A stretch of 64,000 nucleotides of DNA. It comes from Dyadobacter sp. CECT 9275. GTDB taxonomy: Bacteria > Bacteroidota > Bacteroidia > Cytophagales > Spirosomataceae. Positions 1-8,230 of this stretch are shown here, in pieces (position 1 is the stretch's first letter; each line of letters begins with the position of its first letter). The notes under the pieces are model-generated. The model made no database searches and was not told the DNA's origin. It saw nothing but the letters and a program-made list of their open reading frames with translations. A program made the translations under genes and the position numbers. The stretch is from assembly GCF_907164905.1 (NCBI RefSeq), contig NZ_CAJRAF010000002.1, positions 2,542,001 to 2,606,000 of the forward strand. The letters run 5' to 3'.

Positions 1-1512
1 TATGACGGGTCACTGTCCGGCGAGCATGGCGACGGGCGTCTGAGAGGTGAATTTATTCCTAAGATGGTCGGTGAACATAACTATAACCTGTTTAAGGAAA
101 TTAAAAAGGCCTGGGACCCCAACAATATTTTCAATCCCGGAAAAATTGTTGATACAGCCCCTATGGATACTTTTCTCCGTTATGAGGCCGACCAGCAAAC
201 ACCTGAATTCAAGACCCATTTCAGATTTCACGATCAGACAATACTTCAGCATGCCGAGCAATGTAACGGCTCCGGCGACTGCCGTAAAACCCAGCTGAGC
301 GGCGGAACCATGTGCCCAAGTTTCATGGCAACGCGCAATGAAAAGGATACCACAAGAGCCCGGGCAAACATTCTGCGCGAGATGCTCACCCGTTCTCCAA
401 AAGAGAACAGGTTTGACAATAAGGCCATCAAGGAAGTTTATGATTTATGCCTAGCCTGCAAAGGCTGCAAAGGCGAATGCCCGTCCAATGTGGATGTTGC
501 CAAGCTTAAAATGGAGTTCCTACAGCAATATCATGATGTGCACGGAGTACCGCTAAGGTCATGGCTGGTGGGCAATTTCTCCAAAATGACCGGACTCGCA
601 AGCTATGTTCCCTGGGCTTATAACCTGGTTTATAAAAATGCCCCATTGCGCCGGATTGCCAACCGGATCGTTGGCTTTCACCCTGACCGGACCATGCCTT
701 TGCTGCACGACACTACCCTGAAAGGCTGGTGGAAGAACAAAGTAAAAAAGGAGGTATCAAGCACAAAAAATGCGAAAAACCAACCAAAGGTTTATCTGTT
801 TTGTGACGAATTTACCAATTATAACGATGTTGAGATTGGCAAGAAATCCATACTCGCGCTGGAAAAATTAGGGTACGAGGTAATCATTCCCGAACATGGC
901 CCCTCAGGCAGACCTCAGCTGTCAAAAGGATTACTCAGGGATGCAAAGAAATTGGCTGAAAACAATATCAAACTACTTAAAGATATCATATCCTACGATA
1001 CGCCGTTGGTGGGTATAGAGCCATCGGCGATCCTCACGTTCCGCGACGAATACCCCGACCTTGTGGGAGACGAATGGGTGGAAGAAGCGAAAAAACTGGC
1101 TATGAATGCCCTGCAGTTTGACGAATTCATCGCCCGCGAAATGGAACTGAAAAAGATTACTAAAAATCAGTTTACAAAAGAAAAACGGCTCATCAAGCTT
1201 CATGGGCACTGTCAGCAGAAAGCCATTTCCAGCGTGGTACCAACTAAAAAAATGCTTTCGCTGCCTGAAAATTATACCGTTCAGCTGATCCCATCAGGTT
1301 GCTGCGGCATGGCCGGTTCATTTGGGTATGAAACGGAGCATTACGACCTTTCCATGCAGATAGGTGAGCTGGTCCTGTTCCCGGCCGTGAGACAGCAACC
1401 CGAAGAGGTGATCATCGCCGCGCCCGGCACCAGCTGCAGGCATCAGATTCATGACGGAACGGGACGAAAGGCATTACACCCCGCAGAAATACTTTGGGAT
1501 GCTTTGGTTTAA
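1..1512 (+). CDS. FAD-linked oxidase / Fe-S oxidoreductase fusion (GlcD-GlpC type), 5' truncated by window edge
   Basis: The reading frame is open from base 1, so only the C-terminal part is present. The first residues (SGEHGDGRLRGEF) are the end of a FAD-binding/FAD-oxidase C domain of the GlcD/D-lactate dehydrogenase family. Two ferredoxin-type cysteine clusters follow: CNGSGDC...MCPS (about 266-315) and CLACKGCKGECP (about 449-483). Then comes a GlpC/CCG-like half with HGHCQQKA, GCCGMAGSFGYE and PGTSCRH. Such fusions oxidise 2-hydroxy acids (lactate, glycolate) and pass electrons to the respiratory chain through the Fe-S clusters. Substrate cannot be read from the sequence. A link with lactate made by the rhamnose pathway nearby is possible but unproven. 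The internal Met at base 64 is not the start. Confidence 0.88.
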   Translation, partial: YDGSLSGEHGDGRLRGEFIPKMVGEHNYNLFKEIKKAWDPNNIFNPGKIVDTAPMDTFLRYEADQQTPEFKTHFRFHDQTILQHAEQCNGSGDCRKTQLSGGTMCPSFMATRNEKDTTRARANILREMLTRSPKENRFDNKAIKEVYDLCLACKGCKGECPSNVDVAKLKMEFLQQYHDVHGVPLRSWLVGNFSKMTGLASYVPWAYNLVYKNAPLRRIANRIVGFHPDRTMPLLHDTTLKGWWKNKVKKEVSSTKNAKNQPKVYLFCDEFTNYNDVEIGKKSILALEKLGYEVIIPEHGPSGRPQLSKGLLRDAKKLAENNIKLLKDIISYDTPLVGIEPSAILTFRDEYPDLVGDEWVEEAKKLAMNALQFDEFIAREMELKKITKNQFTKEKRLIKLHGHCQQKAISSVVPTKKMLSLPENYTVQLIPSGCCGMAGSFGYETEHYDLSMQIGELVLFPAVRQQPEEVIIAAPGTSCRHQIHDGTGRKALHPAEILWDALV

Positions 1513-1637
1513 ATTTTTCAAACCGTATTATTGATCGTACCCTAATTTGAATTACCTATTTAATTTCAAAGGATATCTGTAACTTAGAGTTATCGTATTC
1601 ATTACACTTAAAGAATTCGTCATCAAATCCCGGAATC

Positions 1638-2246
1638 ATGACACTGGCTGTTAGTAGCTCGCTTGCTGAATACCAGAATGAACTGCGTCTTGACTTGCTC
1701 ATAGACATGGATGATGATGCATTTTTCGAATTCTGTCAACGTAATCCTGAACTTCGTTTTGAGCGCAATCCAGACGGAACAATCATCATTATGCCTTTAA
1801 CAGGAGGAAAAACGGGAATCAGAAATTCGGAGCTTTCTTTTGAAGTGGTTTTATGGAACCGGGCCCGTCGGCTAGGACAGGTGTTTGACTCCTCAACCGG
1901 ATTCAGATTCCCTAATGGTGCTATGCGTTCCCCTGATATTGCCTGGATAAGTAATCAGAAATGGGATTTACTGACAGCCAGGGAACAGGAAAAATTTCCG
2001 CCTGTTTCTCCTGAATTCATTGTGGAGCTAATGTCTGCAAATGACAAGCTCAAACAGGCCCAGGCAAAAATGACTGAATATATTGAAAATGGTGTGCTGC
2101 TTGCATGGCTTATCAATCCTAAGGATCAGGAAGCGTATGTCTATCGGAGCAATGGTTCTACCCATCATATTACAGATTTTGATCAATACTTATCCGGGGA
2201 AGACATATTACCTGATTTCAAGTTCGACCTCCGGCTGCTTAAATAA
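1638..2246 (+). CDS. Uma2 family (DUF820) PD-(D/E)XK endonuclease-fold protein
   Basis: This 202-residue protein matches the Uma2/DUF820 pattern. It has an N-terminal strand-helix unit with NPDGTIIIMPLTGG, then RSPDIAWI (Asp100) and PEFIVELMS (Glu130). A helix ending in YIENGVLLAWLI and a final strand YVYR follow. The Asp and Glu are the expected metal-binding residues of the restriction-endonuclease fold. These proteins occur in many copies in cyanobacteria and Bacteroidota and their biological role is unknown. It stands alone between an oxidoreductase on the same strand and a convergent MFS transporter whose stop lies only 7 bp away. The ATG at 1638 is the only good start; no Shine-Dalgarno is visible, as usual for this phylum. 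Confidence 0.85.
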   Translation: MTLAVSSSLAEYQNELRLDLLIDMDDDAFFEFCQRNPELRFERNPDGTIIIMPLTGGKTGIRNSELSFEVVLWNRARRLGQVFDSSTGFRFPNGAMRSPDIAWISNQKWDLLTAREQEKFPPVSPEFIVELMSANDKLKQAQAKMTEYIENGVLLAWLINPKDQEAYVYRSNGSTHHITDFDQYLSGEDILPDFKFDLRLLK

Positions 2247-2253
2247 AAGCTTA

Positions 2254-3501
2254 TCAGGATTCCTCATAATTCAAATCCTTTCCGTAAGTCTCTTCCATTT
2301 TCCAGAGGGAAAAAACGGCGAGACAAAAACAGATGATTCCCACCATCGCGCCCGCGTGCAAAACTCCCCATTCCGGTTTAAGGTACTGATAAAGAGGCAG
2401 CGTTAGCAGCACCGTTGCCCGGACATTATTGGCAACGGAAGTAGTTACCGTAGCTCTGAGATTGGTCCCGAACTGCTCCGCTGTGGTGGTCAGAAACATA
2501 GCGATATATCCTATTGAAAATCCCAGTACCGCGTAACAAGTATATAACGTTTCTACTTTTTGGATCCCTCCGTAGATAAGATAAACGGTAGCCATAAAAG
2601 TCATTACCATCATCAAGAGGATCGCTTTCTTTCTGGACCTGAGCCACTGGCTAAGAAAGCCGCTGAAAAAATCACCGGTTACCACACCAAGATAGGTATA
2701 CAATACGCAATTGCCTGCCTGAACCTCGCCTGTTATGCCCAGCGCCTTTGCGAATTCATTCCCGAAGGTAGCGTAAATACCTATGACCATGTAAGTTGGC
2801 AATCCTATACCCATGCAGCGAAGATACCTGATGAACCTCGGCCACTTTGTAAAGATTGACCACCATTGTACTGCCCTGGCTTTTGTTTTCCTGATACTTT
2901 CATCAAACAAAAGGGATTCGAGCACATTCACCCGCAAACCAAGTAAGATGATCCCCATTCCACCTCCAATAAAGTAAGCAGTGCGCCAGTCGGTGAGTTT
3001 TACAGCAAAAAAAGCAGCTATGGCGCCGAGCAATCCCACGCCGGCAACAATAGATGCTCCGTACCCTCTTAAACGCCCCGGAAGTATCTCAGAAATCAGC
3101 GTAATGCCAGCGCCCAATTCTCCAGCAAGACCCACTCCGGCAATAAATCTCAAAACAGAATACAAGTCGACATTATTGGTAAAACCACATGCAATATTGG
3201 CCAGCGAGTAGGTCATTATGGAGCCAAAAAGAACCGAACGCCTTCCCAGTTTATCCCCGAGAATGCCCCACATAAATCCGCCGATCAGCAACCCGGCCTG
3301 CTGCCAGTTATACACTTGAGACCCTACGGTTGATATCTGTTCTTCAGAAAGGCCCAGATCCTTAAGGCTAGGCACCCTGACTATATTAAAAAGAAGCAGG
3401 TCATAAACATCCACAAAATAACCGAGTGATACGACTATTACCGGCAGGGAAAAAACAGAGTTGACTTTATAACGACTGACAAGTGAGGTACCTGGGTTCA
3501 T
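2254..3501 (-). CDS. MFS transporter, metabolite:H+ symporter-like
   Basis: A 415-residue membrane protein with about 12 hydrophobic helices. The loop motif GDKLGRRSVLFGS after the second helix is the classic major-facilitator signature, and RFIAGVGLAGELGAGITLISEILPG resembles the sugar/organic-acid symporter branch (ShiA/ProP/benzoate type). The long region before it (YFVDVYDLLLFN) is also typical of that branch. Substrate is not evident. It is convergent with the Uma2 gene and followed on the same strand by nothing in the same operon; arfB lies 40 bp upstream on the same strand and may be cotranscribed. The ATG at 3501 gives a normal N-terminus of about 20 residues before the first helix. 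Confidence 0.85.
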   Translation of the reverse strand: MNPGTSLVSRYKVNSVFSLPVIVVSLGYFVDVYDLLLFNIVRVPSLKDLGLSEEQISTVGSQVYNWQQAGLLIGGFMWGILGDKLGRRSVLFGSIMTYSLANIACGFTNNVDLYSVLRFIAGVGLAGELGAGITLISEILPGRLRGYGASIVAGVGLLGAIAAFFAVKLTDWRTAYFIGGGMGIILLGLRVNVLESLLFDESIRKTKARAVQWWSIFTKWPRFIRYLRCMGIGLPTYMVIGIYATFGNEFAKALGITGEVQAGNCVLYTYLGVVTGDFFSGFLSQWLRSRKKAILLMMVMTFMATVYLIYGGIQKVETLYTCYAVLGFSIGYIAMFLTTTAEQFGTNLRATVTTSVANNVRATVLLTLPLYQYLKPEWGVLHAGAMVGIICFCLAVFSLWKMEETYGKDLNYEES

Positions 3502-3541
3502 GCTTTTGATAAGCGGATAACGTTTATTTTAGAAATAATAA

Positions 3542-3949
3542 CTATTCTGGCAAAGGCCTTTTACGCATGGATTTCACCATTCCCTTGCGTTGCTTTTCCT
3601 GCAAGCGCTGAAGTTTGCTGGCAAGGGTTGGTTTGGTAGGCTTCCGGTTTTTGGGAACAATAAACGCCTGACTGATCATGCGGTCGAATTTCTCAATCAC
3701 TTTTTCCTTATTGGCATACTGAGAACGCTCTGTCTGGTGGTACAGGATCAGGATCTTGTCGTTGGTGAGCCGGGAAGGAATACGCTCATAAAGTATCTGT
3801 TTTTGGTCTTCGGTTAAAATCGCCGAGTTGGGGATATCAAACCGCAGTTCAACCTTTGACTCTACTTTATTGACGTTTTGCCCGCCGCTTCCACCGCTTC
3901 TCGCCGTTTGAAAACTAAGTTCACTATGTAATATTTGAGGGTCAATCAT
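3542..3949 (-). CDS. arfB: Alternative ribosome-rescue factor / peptidyl-tRNA hydrolase ArfB (YaeJ)
   Basis: This 135-residue protein has the release-factor catalytic GGQ motif (residues 22-24, in SGGSGGQNVNKVESKVEL). A basic C-terminal tail follows (KLQRLQEKQRKGMVKSMRKRPLPE) that in ArfB inserts into the empty mRNA channel of stalled ribosomes. The length matches ArfB and is far too short for RF1/RF2, since it lacks the codon-recognition domains. It should release nascent chains from non-stop ribosomes in the cytosol. It lies 40 bp upstream of the MFS gene on the same strand and is divergent from the DUF6600 gene. Confidence 0.93.
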   Translation of the reverse strand: MIDPQILHSELSFQTARSGGSGGQNVNKVESKVELRFDIPNSAILTEDQKQILYERIPSRLTNDKILILYHQTERSQYANKEKVIEKFDRMISQAFIVPKNRKPTKPTLASKLQRLQEKQRKGMVKSMRKRPLPE

Positions 3950-4241
3950 TACCGGATTCCTGCTTTATGTTAACGCTTGTTAATAAGTATACTGACACAT
4001 AGGGCTATTTCGCTTTATAGTTGTCTTTGTAGAGATATCAATAATTTACGAAAAGCATATAATTACCTGATAATTAAATTTATAATGCAGCATACCATTT
4101 AAAAAGTAGCCTGACTCATGATATGACCGGATATATTTCCGGAACGTACGAAAATCAAGCGCTGTAAAGTTCGTTAAACCTTAAATATAACATGCAGTCC
4201 AAGAGCCAAATTTATTTCCAGAAACAACAAACAATATCGCT

Positions 4242-5507
4242 ATGAACGCCATGCACAAATTTCGGATATTCGGCTTCTCCATTTTATTTCTTGCCGGTAT
4301 TGCTGTGCAAGATCATGCCAAGGCTCAACCTGGTGTTTCCATTTCATTCCAGACATTTTATCAGGAACTTTCACCCTACGGACGGTGGATCAATTCACCC
4401 AGGTACGGTACCGTGTGGACTCCTTACGTTTCTCAGTATTTTCAGCCCTATTCCACCAACGGATACTGGGAAATGACCGACTATGGCAACACCTGGGTCT
4501 CTGAATATGAATGGGGCTGGGCGCCGTTTCATTATGGACGCTGGTCTTATGACGACTACACTGGCTGGTTTTGGGTACCTGGCTACGAATGGGGCCCTGC
4601 CTGGGTGAACTGGCGCTCCGGTGGCGGATATTACGGATGGGCTCCGCTGGGCCCTGGTATAAGTGTCAATGTATCGGTTAATATTCCCTCTTTCTGGTGG
4701 GTTTTTGTACCGCAGCGTTATATGTGTGTGCGTGACTGGCACAGTTACTGGGTACCCCGCGGCAGAGTAAACCATATTTATAATCAAACGACCATTATCA
4801 ACAACTATTACCGGAACGACAACCGGACTTATGTTTATGGCCCCAGAAGAGAAGAACTTCAACGGGTTACACGCAGAGATATACCCGTGCGCCAGATTGA
4901 CGCAAGCCGTAGGGGAAGGGTAATTATTGCCTCGAACAGCCGGGAAAGCGACCGTTACGATTCCCGGGATAACAGCCGCAGCAACAGCCGGATAGATGCC
5001 TCGGACTCGGGGTATGACCGAGGCTCACGGGAAAGAATTTCTTCTGGCCGGACAGAAAACGGACGTGGTGATGAGAATGATAATTATAACCGCGATACCC
5101 CTGCCGGTCGGCGCGGAGGAAACGACGACCCCAATACTTCCGGTACCAGGATTAATGAAAGAAGCAGCCGTGAGAGATCCGAATATAATGCGCCCGAAAA
5201 CAGGAGCAGCCGCAACGGAGGGTATACACCCGGCAGTTCACCCGCACAAAACGAAGGCTATAACCGGGGAAATTCGGATAATGGCTATTCCCGTCAAAGA
5301 GTAGAACCCTCCGAACGTTACAACCGCCGGCCCGAATACAATGCTAACCCCAACGGCGGGCGCAGTTCAGGCAACGCGCCTTCGGTAAGATCTGCCCCTG
5401 CTGAAAGAAGCAGTTCTCCTGCAAGAGGAGGCGAGTCAAGATCAGGTGATAACGCCTCAAGAAGTTCAAGGTCATCGTCCGAAAGAGGAGGTAGATCCCC
5501 CAGATAA
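4242..5507 (+). CDS. Secreted DUF6600-type protein with long low-complexity tail
   Basis: 421 residues. A signal peptide (hydrophobic stretch FSILFLAGIAV, cleavage near AKAQ) is followed by an aromatic-rich domain (about 35-190). That domain repeats short WxPY/YGRW/EWGWAPFHYGRW/GYEWGPAWVNW motifs, the DUF6600 pattern. From about residue 200 to the end the protein is a low-complexity tail rich in Arg, Ser, Asn and Gly with repeated RSS/NRG/SRSS units. Such proteins are exported, probably envelope-associated, and of unknown function. The basic disordered tail could bind DNA, RNA or polyanions at the surface (inference). A strong terminator follows the gene. Confidence 0.75.
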   Translation: MNAMHKFRIFGFSILFLAGIAVQDHAKAQPGVSISFQTFYQELSPYGRWINSPRYGTVWTPYVSQYFQPYSTNGYWEMTDYGNTWVSEYEWGWAPFHYGRWSYDDYTGWFWVPGYEWGPAWVNWRSGGGYYGWAPLGPGISVNVSVNIPSFWWVFVPQRYMCVRDWHSYWVPRGRVNHIYNQTTIINNYYRNDNRTYVYGPRREELQRVTRRDIPVRQIDASRRGRVIIASNSRESDRYDSRDNSRSNSRIDASDSGYDRGSRERISSGRTENGRGDENDNYNRDTPAGRRGGNDDPNTSGTRINERSSRERSEYNAPENRSSRNGGYTPGSSPAQNEGYNRGNSDNGYSRQRVEPSERYNRRPEYNANPNGGRSSGNAPSVRSAPAERSSSPARGGESRSGDNASRSSRSSSERGGRSPR

Positions 5508-5527
5508 TTTATGATCTGAATGATAAG

Positions 5528-5570
5528 GCCCGTTAAGAAACCTAACCCTTTCTTAACGGGCTCTTATTTT
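5528..5570 (+). terminator. Rho-independent terminator after the DUF6600 gene
   Basis: A perfect 13-bp stem (GCCCGTTAAGAAA at 5528-5540 with TTTCTTAACGGGC at 5549-5561, 8-nt loop) is followed by a T-rich run TCTTATTTT. It lies 20 bp after the stop codon. Confidence 0.85.
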
Positions 5571-5647
5571 GCCGGAAATCCACATAAAACCAGCGGTCTC
5601 TTAACGAAATGTGTTATTTTTAAGACCTTATTACCCTTTATCCCGTA

Positions 5648-6667
5648 ATGGAAATACAATTTGACATCGAGTTCAAGGAGAGCGCACCCAAGTACATGCA
5701 GATTATCAAATCCCTGGTGCAGGCGATCAGTAAAGGCAAGCTGAAAAGGGGAGATAAAATACCATCCATCAACCAGCTAAGTGAAGAGTATCTGCTGTCC
5801 CGGGATACGGTCGAGAAGGCATACAAACATCTGATCAAAGACGGAATTCTGATTTCGGTCAGGGGAAAGGGCTATTTCATTAACCGGGTCGACATTGAAA
5901 ATACGCTGCGCGTACTATTGGTATTCAATAAAATAAGCAATTATAAAAAACAGATATACAACGCCTTTGTCGAGAATGTGGGGCGGAACGTGAATGTTGA
6001 CCTCCATATTCATCACTCCAATATCAATATCTTCAAAAACCTGATCAAAAATAGCATCGGTGAATACGATTACTACGTTATCATGCCTCACTTTTATGAA
6101 AAAGCCGATGAAGTGGTTGAGATTCTTAAGCTGATACCTGCCGAAAAACTTATTTTACTGGATAAGGATATTGATCTCAACAGTAAAAAACATTCTTCGG
6201 TATACCAGAATTTTGAAAAAGATATCGTTACCGCATTAAATGATGCCAAAGATCTGCTCAATGTATACAAAAAGCTTATCCTGATATTCCCGACCATTAT
6301 TCCGTATCCGAAGGAAATCATTAAGGGGTTCAGGATCTTTTGTATACAACATGAGATAGAACACGAGATCATCTATGATTTTCATGAAAACAGTACGGTC
6401 ATCAATCATGCAGCCTATGTGGTTATTGAGGAAAATGATCTGGTGAATCTCATCAAAAAATGCAGGGAACATCAGCTGAGCATTGGGAAGGATATCGGAA
6501 TTATTTCCTATAACGAAACACCTTTAAAAGAAATATTACTGGATGGTATTACCACAATATCTACAGACCATGAACAAATGGGGAAAACAGCTGCGGAACT
6601 TATCATTGAGAATAAAAGAGCTATCATCAAAAACCCTTTCACACTGATAAAGAGAAAGTCACTTTAA
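5648..6667 (+). CDS. GntR-family transcriptional regulator with periplasmic-binding-protein-like sensor domain
   Basis: 339 residues. The N-terminus is a GntR winged helix-turn-helix (about 10-80: PKYMQIIKSL, KLKRGDKIPSINQLSEEY, SRDTVEKAYKHLIKDGIL, GKGYFI). The rest (about 90-330) has the alternating strand-helix layout of a LacI/periplasmic-binding sensor, ending ISYNETPLKEIL...TTISTDHEQMGKTAAELI, a LacI-like dimer surface. It therefore probably binds a sugar. It converges on the rhamnose genes, so it is a good candidate for their regulator, but the operator is not identified. No enzyme gene follows it on the same strand. Confidence 0.85.
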   Translation: MEIQFDIEFKESAPKYMQIIKSLVQAISKGKLKRGDKIPSINQLSEEYLLSRDTVEKAYKHLIKDGILISVRGKGYFINRVDIENTLRVLLVFNKISNYKKQIYNAFVENVGRNVNVDLHIHHSNINIFKNLIKNSIGEYDYYVIMPHFYEKADEVVEILKLIPAEKLILLDKDIDLNSKKHSSVYQNFEKDIVTALNDAKDLLNVYKKLILIFPTIIPYPKEIIKGFRIFCIQHEIEHEIIYDFHENSTVINHAAYVVIEENDLVNLIKKCREHQLSIGKDIGIISYNETPLKEILLDGITTISTDHEQMGKTAAELIIENKRAIIKNPFTLIKRKSL

Positions 6668-6692
6668 TGGGTGGTAACCTGGTTCAAAAATA

Positions 6693-6720
6693 AACCTCTC
6701 GCCCTTGCAGGAGAGAGGTT
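6693..6720 (-). terminator. Hairpin between convergent regulator and rhaI, best oriented for the minus strand
   Basis: An 8-bp stem, AACCTCTC (6693-6700) with GAGAGGTT (6713-6720). Read on the minus strand it is followed by TTATTTTTG, as expected for a terminator of the rhamnose transcript. Confidence 0.6.
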
Positions 6721-6757
6721 CCGGGGTTTAGGAAATAGCTATTCGGCAAACAGTAGC

Positions 6758-6797
6758 CGGAAGCCCGATAAAAGACTGCCCGAAGGTTGGGCTTCCG
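6758..6797. terminator. Second hairpin in the convergent spacer
   Basis: A 9-bp perfect stem, CGGAAGCCC (6758-6766) with GGGCTTCCG (6789-6797), with a 22-nt loop, just after the rhaI stop. No strong T-run on either side, so it may only protect 3' ends or assist the neighbouring hairpin. Confidence 0.4.
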
Positions 6798-6807
6798 AGC
6801 TTTGATA

Positions 6808-8091
6808 TTATAGTCCCGTGGCAACTGTCAGTTTTCCACGTTCATTCATTAACTCATTTCTTACTTTGAGGTGACGGAACAACCCTATGGTATCCAAAGC
6901 ACCTCCGCTTAGCCGTATGGACTCCCGTACCAACGGACGAACATCGGTCCGGAAAGCATTCTGCAGTATCTGCTGAGCCAGTACCACGTCATTTTGTTGA
7001 CGAGCCAGCGCAAGTTTTTTCCTGTCAACCAGTAACGCCTGCGCATAGGCAATGAGTATGGCCTCGACCGACTGTAACAAATCTTCCAGGGGGTCCTTTA
7101 CATTATGGCTCGCATCAATCATCCAGGCATAACCGTCGCTGCCTTTTCCGGCACGGTTCATCCCTTCCACCAGTTCAACGAAAATCAGGAACAACATATA
7201 CGGGCGGATGCTGCCCACGGTCAGGTCGTCATCGCCATATTTGGAGTCATTAAAATGGAATCCGGCCAAACGACCCTCCATCATCAACGTGGCTACAATC
7301 TGCTCAATATTGGCATTCGGAAGGTGGTGCCCCAGATCAACCAGTACATCTGCTTTGGGCCCCAGTTTCTGACAAAACAAGAGAGAACTTCCCCAATCCT
7401 GAATAACGGTCGAATAAAAATTGGGTTCATAGGCTTTGTATTCAACAAACACCTTCCAGTCCTCAGGCAGGGCGGCATATATTTCCTGGAGAGATTCCAG
7501 CGTATTTTGAAACGCCCTTACAAAATTGGACTGACCCGGAAAACAGGAACCATCGGATAACCAAACGGACAATGCCTTCGATCCCAGATCCTTACCATAT
7601 TTGATTACTTCTATATTATGTTCAACCGCCTGCTTGCGAACGTGCGCATCAACGTGCGACAATGACCCGAATTTGTAAGAATGCTCCTGTCCTTTCTGAT
7701 CCTGAAATGTATTGCTGTTTACGGCATCAAATTTAAGATCAAGAGAAGTAGCCAGACTGATGATAGACGCCGCTTGCTCAGGTATATCCCATGGAATATG
7801 CAGGGAAATAGATCCGCTGGACCTGTTAAGGGCATGCAGCAGGCCAACATCTTCAATCTTTTCTTCCAGTGAACGTGGCTCACCAACACCAGAAAAGCGT
7901 CCGAAACGAGTACCTCCCGTACCAAGCGCCCAGCTGGGAATGGCAACCTGAAAGGCCTCCAGTGCTTTGAGAACCTCAGCGGAATTGATCCCCTGTTCAG
8001 CCAGCTGTTCCTTCAGAAATATAAACTGATTGTTATGACGTGAAAAAAGGGTGTCATTATACTGGTCAATCTGATACTGTTCTATTTTCAT
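6808..8091 (-). CDS. rhaI: L-rhamnose isomerase (RhaI type, catabolic)
   Basis: 427 residues, the length of the RhaI-type L-rhamnose isomerases of the xylose-isomerase TIM-barrel fold. Landmarks are IPSWALGTGGTRFGRF near the N-terminus, SLHIPWD, VFVEYKAYEPNFY (metal-ligand Glu), VDLGHHLPNANIEQIVA (Asp/His ligands), GFHFNDSKYGDDDL (His/Asp ligands) and WMIDASHN. The enzyme interconverts L-rhamnose and L-rhamnulose in the cytosol using divalent metal. It is downstream of the aldolase/dehydrogenase fusion on the same strand, 139 bp apart with a hairpin between. It differs from the E. coli RhaA family in motif order, hence rhaI rather than rhaA. Confidence 0.92.
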   Translation of the reverse strand: MKIEQYQIDQYNDTLFSRHNNQFIFLKEQLAEQGINSAEVLKALEAFQVAIPSWALGTGGTRFGRFSGVGEPRSLEEKIEDVGLLHALNRSSGSISLHIPWDIPEQAASIISLATSLDLKFDAVNSNTFQDQKGQEHSYKFGSLSHVDAHVRKQAVEHNIEVIKYGKDLGSKALSVWLSDGSCFPGQSNFVRAFQNTLESLQEIYAALPEDWKVFVEYKAYEPNFYSTVIQDWGSSLLFCQKLGPKADVLVDLGHHLPNANIEQIVATLMMEGRLAGFHFNDSKYGDDDLTVGSIRPYMLFLIFVELVEGMNRAGKGSDGYAWMIDASHNVKDPLEDLLQSVEAILIAYAQALLVDRKKLALARQQNDVVLAQQILQNAFRTDVRPLVRESIRLSGGALDTIGLFRHLKVRNELMNERGKLTVATGL

Positions 8092-8183
8092 AGTTTATCG
8101 CTTTTAACGGATGGCTCCCGGCCACCTGCTGCTTCTGAATCTTTTTGTACCACAATCTCCTGGCCGGAAGTATTGAATATCGA

Positions 8184-8220
8184 AAGGTGGGAGTACCCCG
8201 TTCAGGGATTCTCCCGCCTT
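8184..8220 (-). terminator. Intercistronic hairpin between rhaD fusion and rhaI
   Basis: A 10-bp stem with one G-T wobble (AAGGTGGGAG at 8184-8193 with CTCCCGCCTT at 8211-8220) and an inner CCCC/GGG stem, 10 bp after the upstream stop. The following minus-strand sequence has only a short T-run. It could be a partial terminator or an mRNA-stability element giving different levels of the two enzymes. Confidence 0.45.
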
Positions 8221-8230
8221 AGGTCAATCG

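Noticed and set aside
4395..4862. Open frame of 155 codons antisense to the DUF6600 gene
   Set aside because: Arises from the repetitive Trp/Tyr-Gly coding bias of the real gene; no independent evidence.
7105..7560. Open frame of 151 codons antisense to rhaI
   Set aside because: Shadow of the conserved isomerase gene.
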